From the NCBI RefSeq assembly GCF_042427585.1, contig NZ_JBHMFC010000086.1:1-64000 (forward strand): a stretch of DNA of 64,000 nucleotides. Reading direction: 5' to 3'. Each line of letters starts with the position of its first letter. The stretch's first letter is position 1. Origin of the DNA: Pseudalgibacter ostreae. Its GTDB lineage: Bacteria > Bacteroidota > Bacteroidia > Flavobacteriales > Flavobacteriaceae. The notes under the pieces were generated by a model. That model searched no databases. It was not told the DNA's origin and saw only the letters and a program-made list of their open reading frames with translations. Below, one piece after another: positions 59,166 through 64,000 of this stretch. Position numbers and translations under genes: made by a program.

Positions 59166-61199
59166 ATGCCATTAGAAACGCTTATATATATTATAATTGC
59201 TGGAATATTAGCGCTATTTATAGCGCTTTTTCAGTATAAATATAAATCAAAAGGACATCAAACCTTAACTAAGGTGTTTGTTTTTTTAAGGTTTGCAACG
59301 TTATTTAGCATTTTTGTACTGTTAATCAATCCGAAATTTGAGCAACTTAAGCTTTATAATGAAAAACCTAATTTGGTTATTGCCATTGATAATTCAAGTT
59401 CTGTAAAGTATTTAAAACAGGACCACCATGTTTTGGACTTGGTTAAGCGTTTAAAAAATAATGCTGCACTAAAAGAAAAATTTGATATCGCCTTTTATTC
59501 CTTCGGAAAAAAAGTCCTTAACACCGATACCCTTACTTTTTCTGAACGAGAGACCCATATTGATAAACTCTTTAGTCAACTCTCACAAGTCTACAACACC
59601 ACCATTGCCCCAACTGTTTTTATAAGTGACGGTAACCAAACCTATGGAAACGACTATAGTATTGCGGCGAAAACCTATAATCAACCCCTATATCCTGTAA
59701 TTTTAGGCGATACCATTACGTATACCGATTTAAAAATACAGCAATTAAACGTTAATAAATACGCCTATTTAAAGAATGAGTTTCCTGTAGAAGCGCTATT
59801 GTCTTATAGTGGGAACAGTGAAGTGCACACGGCTTTTGAAATATATTTAGGCAACACGAAAATTTATAACAAAACCATCCATTTTTCAAAAACGAAAAAC
59901 TCTGAAATACTAAACCTAAGCTTGCCCGCTAATCAAGCTGGAGTCCGTACTTATAAAGCGGTATTGCAACCCGTTTCCAATGAAAAAAACACGGTAAATA
60001 ACACTAAAAATTTTGCTGTTGAAGTAATCGATCAGAAAACCAAAATAGCGCTTGTTAGCACTCTTTTACATCCAGACCTCGGGATGTTTAAAAAAAGTAT
60101 TGAAAGCAACGAGCAGCGCGCCGTTACTATTGTTAAGCCTCAAGAGGCTCTTGAAAAACTACAGGAGTTTCAATTGTTTATTTTGTACCAGCCAAACCCA
60201 TCATTCGAGAATTTGATGAGTGCTTTAAACAATCAAAAAACAAATAGTTTAACCGTCGCAGCGACTAAAACCGATTTGCACTTTTTAAATAGGATTTCAG
60301 AACACTATCAATTTGAAATCACAAATCAAACAGAAGATTTTCAAGCCGAGCGCAATATAAATTATGCTCCATTTCTACTTGAAAACTTAGACTTTGAGTC
60401 TTTTCCACCATTAAAATCAAATTATGGAGCCGTTTTGTTTTCATCAGCCTATGAAACCCTTTTAAATAAAAAAGTTAATACAGTTTCCACAACCGAGCCT
60501 CTATGGGCAACATTTGAAATAAATGGAAAAAGGGAAGGCCTCTTGCTTGGCGAAAATATTTGGCAATGGCGTGCACAGAGTTTTGTAAACACCAAATCGT
60601 TCGCTAATTTTGATCGTTTTATAGAAAACCTTATCCAATACTTGGCATCTAGCAAGCAACGCGATAGATTAAATATAACATACGAGGCCTCGTATAATGG
60701 TAATCAAAGCGTGATGATGGAGGCGCAAGTATTCGATAAAAACTATGTGTTTGATGCAAGAGAGCGGCTCACGATTTACGTTAAGGACGAGCTTTCGAAA
60801 ACAGAGAAATCTTTTTCATTTGTTCTTAAAAATAACGCTTATCAAGTCGATTTAAGCAATTTACCCGCCTCCCAATATCACTTTAGAGTTGTTGCAGAAC
60901 AGGGGAATATTTCAAAATCTGGAACCTTCCATATTTTAGATTATAATGCGGAGCAGCAATTTTTGAATGCGAATGTATCTAAACTACAACAATTAGCAAT
61001 GAGCAGCCAAGGCACGTCTTATTTTATTGCCCGAACAGAAAGTCTAGAAAACGACTTAATAAACGACAGTCGGTTCCAAACCATTCAAAAAAGCCAAAAG
61101 AGCAACACGTCCTTAATTGATTGGAAATATTTGCTCTTTATAATAGCTTTAAGCTTATCTCTAGAATGGTTTTTAAGAAAATATAACGGCTTGATTTAA
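59166..61199 (+). CDS. Membrane protein with vWA domain
   Basis: The 677-residue protein has two N-terminal membrane helices (~5-25 and ~36-55) and one near the C-terminus (LLFIIALSLSLEWFL). Between them is a von Willebrand A domain with the MIDAS motif DNSSS at residues 75-79. The remaining large extracytoplasmic part has beta-sandwich-like segments (FPVEALLSYSGNSEVHTAFEIYLGN). It resembles the BatA/BatB-like or YfbK-related proteins of unknown assembly function, but no Bat operon genes accompany it. It may bind a periplasmic partner protein. Confidence 0.75.
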   Translation: MPLETLIYIIIAGILALFIALFQYKYKSKGHQTLTKVFVFLRFATLFSIFVLLINPKFEQLKLYNEKPNLVIAIDNSSSVKYLKQDHHVLDLVKRLKNNAALKEKFDIAFYSFGKKVLNTDTLTFSERETHIDKLFSQLSQVYNTTIAPTVFISDGNQTYGNDYSIAAKTYNQPLYPVILGDTITYTDLKIQQLNVNKYAYLKNEFPVEALLSYSGNSEVHTAFEIYLGNTKIYNKTIHFSKTKNSEILNLSLPANQAGVRTYKAVLQPVSNEKNTVNNTKNFAVEVIDQKTKIALVSTLLHPDLGMFKKSIESNEQRAVTIVKPQEALEKLQEFQLFILYQPNPSFENLMSALNNQKTNSLTVAATKTDLHFLNRISEHYQFEITNQTEDFQAERNINYAPFLLENLDFESFPPLKSNYGAVLFSSAYETLLNKKVNTVSTTEPLWATFEINGKREGLLLGENIWQWRAQSFVNTKSFANFDRFIENLIQYLASSKQRDRLNITYEASYNGNQSVMMEAQVFDKNYVFDARERLTIYVKDELSKTEKSFSFVLKNNAYQVDLSNLPASQYHFRVVAEQGNISKSGTFHILDYNAEQQFLNANVSKLQQLAMSSQGTSYFIARTESLENDLINDSRFQTIQKSQKSNTSLIDWKYLLFIIALSLSLEWFLRKYNGLI

Positions 61200-61230
61200 A
61201 GCGTTCTTAAAAACGTTTCATACCAGTGTA

Positions 61231-62040
61231 CTAGGCATGAATGGATAATAACGGCATATCTAAGCCAGAAGACATCATCCGTGTTTTGCTTTTGTGGATC
61301 AATGACGACCAAAACCCATATTCAAAGGGAACCATAATTAATATATCGGGCTGGTACGCTAATAATTCTTTCTTTATTTCTTCTATAACAGCTTCAGATT
61401 GAACACTTTTATAAAAATAAGAGACTTCTTCTAAAGGTTCTAGAAGTTCTGTATTACTTTCTAAACTTGACACCTTATCGTTAACATGAAAAACATTTAA
61501 TTCAGAATTAAATTTTCGTGTAGTTTGCTTTATTCTATTTAAAATGGCATCGTTAACCCCTCTATTAAGATCACATGCAAACAATATTTTAGTCACCCCC
61601 TTAAATTTGGCTTTAAGCGGTACTGCCAAAATAGGAATTTTGATTTTATGAATGGCTTCAGAAGTGGTACTGCCCAATAAATCGCCATCCAGGGTTTTAA
61701 CATGCATGCCCATAACCACCATTTCAGCATGATGTTCCTTAATTGCGCGTTTTAATTGATTAAAGAAATTACCCATTGCAAAATCGGCTGTGATATCAAT
61801 ACCATGGGTTTCAGAAAGCTTTTGAACACGGTTTTCTACTTTGGTTTTTGCAGCATCTATGGATTGTAAAATGCTCTTATAGGGCAGCCTCGCGTGTACC
61901 GCATGAACGGACACAATATATAGGTTGAAAACAACTAACTTAGCGCCTGTTTTTTTTGCTATTCCAATGGCGTATTCAGTGGCGTTTTTAGCTTCTTGGG
62001 AGAAATCTGAAGCAACGATAATGGTATTCATTTTACTCAT
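61231..62040 (-). CDS. Universal stress protein, tandem UspA domains
   Basis: The 269-residue protein contains two UspA-like domains. The first opens MNTIIVASDFSQEAKNATEYAI and has GMHVKTLDGDLLGSTTSEAIHKI, the ATP-binding G-x2-G-x9-G[S/T] region. The second begins VTKILFACDLNRGVNDAIL. The ATG at 62040 (MSKMNTII) is taken as start; upstream Met codons lie in the divergent promoter region. Tandem Usp proteins respond to stress by binding nucleotides; the exact role is unknown. It is divergent from the prohibitin-family gene. Confidence 0.88.
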   Translation of the reverse strand: MSKMNTIIVASDFSQEAKNATEYAIGIAKKTGAKLVVFNLYIVSVHAVHARLPYKSILQSIDAAKTKVENRVQKLSETHGIDITADFAMGNFFNQLKRAIKEHHAEMVVMGMHVKTLDGDLLGSTTSEAIHKIKIPILAVPLKAKFKGVTKILFACDLNRGVNDAILNRIKQTTRKFNSELNVFHVNDKVSSLESNTELLEPLEEVSYFYKSVQSEAVIEEIKKELLAYQPDILIMVPFEYGFWSSLIHKSKTRMMSSGLDMPLLSIHA

Positions 62041-62161
62041 GTTTTTGTGTGAATTTTGTAGCTTAAAAGTACAAATTAAATACTCAAATACAGCTACATT
62101 AACACACATTTAAACATCATCATTATACCGTTTTAATGGTATAAAAACTATATAAATAGCT

Positions 62162-62169
62162 TATATTTG
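62162..62169 (+). promoter_or_regulatory. Promoter -7 element for the prohibitin-family gene
   Basis: TATATTTG matches TAnnTTTG, 20 nt before the ATG at 62190. The inverted repeat ATACC/GGTAT (62125-62142) lies just upstream and could be an operator. Confidence 0.5.
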
Positions 62170-62189
62170 TCAATTAACAAAATACATTT

Positions 62190-63005
62190 ATGGAAAAAAT
62201 ACCTAAAATTGCCTTACCTTTTATTATTGTTGCAGTAATACTGCTTGTTTTACTTACCAAATCTGCTGTAACCATTGGTTCTGGCCAAGCAGGAGTGCTA
62301 TATAAAACCTTTGACAATGGTGTTGTTACAGACCAACCCCCAATGGGCGAAGGCTTTCATATTGTAGCGCCATGGAACACTGTGTTTATCTATGATGTTA
62401 GACAACAAGAAATTCCAGAAAAAATGACTGCTTTATCTTCTAACGGACTTGATATTAGATTAGAAGCATCTGTTTGGTTTCAACCAGATTATAAAAATTT
62501 AGGAAAGTTACATCAAGAGAAGAGTGAGATGTATAAAGAGCGCGTCTTGCTTCCCGCTATTCGATCTGCAGCAAGAAGTGTTGTGGGACGATATACTCCA
62601 GAGCAATTATATTCTAGTAAACGGGATGCTATTCAGCAGGAAATTTTTGAAGAAACAAAAAAAATAGTTGAAGATCAATACATCCAGATCAATGAGGTTT
62701 TAGTTCGTGATGTAACCTTGCCACCAACGATTAAAGACGCTATTGAACGCAAATTAAAGCAAGAGCAAGAATCTTTAGAATATGAATTTAGATTGGTTAC
62801 TGCTGCAAAAGAAGCTCAAAAAGTAATTATAGAAGCGGAAGGTAAAGCAGAATCTAATAGAATTTTAAGCGCCTCTTTAACTGATAAAATCCTACAAGAC
62901 AAAGGTATAGATGCTACAGTTAAACTATCGGAATCGCCTAATAGTAAAGTTATCGTTATTGGTTCTGGTAAAAATGGTATGCCTTTAATTTTAGGAAATC
63001 AATAA
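62190..63005 (+). CDS. Prohibitin-family (SPFH) membrane protein
   Basis: The 271-residue protein has one N-terminal transmembrane helix (LPFIIVAVILLVLLTKSAV). The SPFH/prohibitin domain follows: GQAGVLYKTFDNGVV, GEGFHIVAPWNTVFIYDVRQQE, VWFQPDYKNLGKLHQEKSEMYKERVLLPAIRSAAR. A coiled-coil rich in Glu/Lys/Ala runs from ~residue 185 to 240. Prohibitins form ring assemblies that scaffold membrane proteases. No FtsH gene is nearby. It is monocistronic from its own promoter and precedes the his operon leader. Confidence 0.93.
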   Translation: MEKIPKIALPFIIVAVILLVLLTKSAVTIGSGQAGVLYKTFDNGVVTDQPPMGEGFHIVAPWNTVFIYDVRQQEIPEKMTALSSNGLDIRLEASVWFQPDYKNLGKLHQEKSEMYKERVLLPAIRSAARSVVGRYTPEQLYSSKRDAIQQEIFEETKKIVEDQYIQINEVLVRDVTLPPTIKDAIERKLKQEQESLEYEFRLVTAAKEAQKVIIEAEGKAESNRILSASLTDKILQDKGIDATVKLSESPNSKVIVIGSGKNGMPLILGNQ

Positions 63006-63090
63006 ATTAATACGTTTATATATAAATTTTATGTTTTTTTCTGGGAATTTAAACATAAATTACAGATATTTGCATAAATTAAAAAAGACC

Positions 63091-63147
63091 ATGAGCTTTA
63101 TTCAATCACATCATCATCATTTTCAAGTTTACGCTCAAGCGAAGTGA
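63091..63147 (+). CDS. hisL: Histidine operon leader peptide
   Basis: An 18-codon frame reads MSFIQSHHHHFQVYAQAK and ends at TGA 63145-63147. Four His codons (CAT) in a row at 63109-63120 mark it as a his leader, and hisG starts 110 nt downstream. The stop codon lies just past the antiterminator arm (63134-63141), so a ribosome that finishes the peptide covers that arm, while one stalled on His codons leaves it free. This is the classical ribosome-mediated attenuation layout. It is too short for ordinary gene calling. Confidence 0.88.
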   Translation: MSFIQSHHHHFQVYAQAK

Positions 63148-63152
63148 AAATG
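63118..63152 (+). promoter_or_regulatory. his leader: pause hairpin and antiterminator arm
   Basis: CATTTTC (63118-63124), which includes the last His codon, pairs with GAAAATG (63146-63152), giving a plausible pause hairpin. The arm CTCAAGCG (63134-63141) can instead pair with CGTTTGAG (63184-63191), which is the 5' arm of the terminator, with one G.U. The two options are mutually exclusive. Confidence 0.75.
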
Positions 63153-63178
63153 TATTGAATAAAATCAACATATATTTT

Positions 63179-63211
63179 AAACCCGTTTGAGACAATCAAG
63201 CGGGTTTTTTT
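63179..63211 (+). terminator. his attenuator terminator
   Basis: AAACCCGTTTGA (63179-63190) pairs with TCAAGCGGGTTT (63196-63207), 12 pairs including one G.U, loop GACAA, then T residues through 63211. It lies 47 nt before hisG. The sequence TCAAGCG is repeated in the antiterminator arm upstream, as expected for competing structures. Confidence 0.9.
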
Positions 63212-63257
63212 AATTTTAATTCCGAGTAGATTGTTTCAAACTCATAAAAACAAGACA

Positions 63258-64000
63258 ATGAGTAAATTAAGAATTGCAATACAAAAATCGGGACGTCTAA
63301 ACGAAGACTCCATGGCCATTTTAAAAGATATCGGTATTTATATCGATAATGGCAAAGACCAATTAAAAGCTTCGGCTAAAGGGTTTCCAGTAGAGGTGTT
63401 TTATTTAAGAAATGGCGATATCCCTCAATATTTAAAGGATGGTGTAGTAGATGCAGCCATTATTGGAGAAAACGTTTTAATTGAAAATGGAAATGGTATA
63501 AAAATTGCCGAAAAACTGGGGTTTTCATCATGTAGAGTTTGTATCGCTATCCCTAAATCTGCGAAGTACTCGGGAGTTCAAGATTTAGAGGGCAAACGAA
63601 TAGCGACATCCTATCCTAATACAGTACAAGACTATTTAGACAAGAAAGGGGTAAAAGCAGAACTTCATATTATTAATGGATCTGTTGAAATAGCGCCAAG
63701 TATCGGACTCGCAGATGTTATTTGCGATATTGTTTCTAGTGGAAGCACGCTTTTTAAAAACAATTTAAAAGAAGTAGAGACAATTTTAAAATCGGAGGCT
63801 GTCTTAGCCGTTTCACCAAAATTAAGTGAAGAAAAGCAAGCCATCTTAGATCGAATATTGTTCAGGATTCAGTCCGTTTTAAAAGGAAGAGAGTCCAAGT
63901 ATATTTTATTGAACGCTCCCAATGATAAAATCCAAGATATTATCAATGTATTGCCAGGCATGAAAAGCCCAACGGTTTTGCCTTTGGCAGAAGCGGGATG
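63258..64000 (+). CDS. hisG: ATP phosphoribosyltransferase (partial, runs off the window)
   Basis: The frame starts at ATG 63258 (MSKLRIAIQKSGRLNEDSM) and is still open at the last base, giving 247 codons. It is the first enzyme of histidine synthesis, joining ATP and PRPP. Visible blocks are GVVDAAIIGENVLIENG, KRIATSYPNTVQDYL and the PRPP-site segment SVEIAPSIGLADVICDIVSSG with GSTLFKNNLKEV. The sequence beyond RIQSVLKGRESKYILLNAP enters the C-terminal regulatory domain, so this is the long, feedback-sensitive form. It is preceded by a his leader peptide and attenuator. Confidence 0.95.
   Translation, partial: MSKLRIAIQKSGRLNEDSMAILKDIGIYIDNGKDQLKASAKGFPVEVFYLRNGDIPQYLKDGVVDAAIIGENVLIENGNGIKIAEKLGFSSCRVCIAIPKSAKYSGVQDLEGKRIATSYPNTVQDYLDKKGVKAELHIINGSVEIAPSIGLADVICDIVSSGSTLFKNNLKEVETILKSEAVLAVSPKLSEEKQAILDRILFRIQSVLKGRESKYILLNAPNDKIQDIINVLPGMKSPTVLPLAEAG

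Noticed and set aside
63109..63120. CATCATCATCAT as a simple sequence repeat
   Set aside because: It is in frame in a short translated leader, is followed by competing hairpins and by hisG, so a His-codon sensor explains it better than a microsatellite.
1..64000. CRISPR arrays, rRNA, tRNA and prophage
   Set aside because: No regularly spaced repeats, no T-loop-like GTTCGAATC signatures in gaps, and no phage structural genes were seen in reading the window.

Overview
The window comes from an AT-rich chromosome of a marine-type Flavobacteriia/Flavobacteriaceae bacterium (phylum Bacteroidota). Evidence for this is the PorX-type regulator of type IX secretion, the fused LpxC-FabZ protein, a carboxypeptidase-regulatory/beta-barrel outer-membrane protein, DUF4251 and DUF1835 proteins, and Bacteroidota-style promoters (TAnnTTTG about 20 nt upstream of many starts) in place of Shine-Dalgarno-led signals. 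No rRNA, tRNA, CRISPR array, prophage or intact insertion sequence was seen. The species cannot be fixed from the sequence alone.

Layout. 1-0.7 kb: C-terminal remnant of an IS91-family transposase. 0.7-10 kb (mostly minus strand): yebC, pterin dehydratase, an RmlD-like reductase, gcvT, an acetate/succinate permease, then the threonine operon thrA-thrB-thrC, which is preceded by a likely Thr/Ile leader peptide. 10.4-20 kb: the NAD(P)HX repair enzyme nnr, a minus-strand group (2OG-Fe dioxygenase, SUI1/YciH, DUF1835, nucleoside phosphorylase), two secreted proteins, an aldo/keto reductase, a DEAD helicase and a cold-shock-domain protein. 20.6-28.5 kb: an EamA permease next to an MFS transporter carrying an in-frame stop, the three-gene proton-translocating transhydrogenase, a GT9 glycosyltransferase, a DUF4251 lipoprotein, and an intradiol-dioxygenase-like protein lacking the expected iron-ligand histidines. 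28.6-34 kb: a succinate-semialdehyde dehydrogenase and a complete ferric-iron ABC transporter. 34.3-38.3 kb: a compact cbb3-like terminal oxidase locus (CcoN, CcoO fused to a cytochrome c domain, two small membrane proteins of unknown function, group III truncated haemoglobin), with CcoN frameshifted at an A8 tract. 38.7-45.3 kb: redox proteins, a permease, aroB, a sugar transferase and alanine dehydrogenase. 45.5-51 kb: outer-membrane barrel protein, a 43-residue secreted peptide missed by ordinary gene finding, tsaE and porX. 51-59 kb: the lipid A/fatty acid cluster HD - lpxD - lpxC/fabZ - lpxA - efp - lpxD-like - sucD - fabG. 59-64 kb: a vWA membrane protein, a universal stress protein, a prohibitin-family protein, and the start of the histidine operon (hisG, cut by the window end).

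The most rewarding observations are regulatory. The his operon starts with an 18-codon leader containing four consecutive His codons, followed by mutually exclusive antiterminator and terminator hairpins that can be drawn base by base. The thr operon has a weaker but parallel arrangement. Other points of note are the minimal oxidase/haemoglobin module with its long structured leader, two disrupted reading frames (ccoN and the MFS transporter), and a hairpin in the 5' leader of the cold-shock gene.
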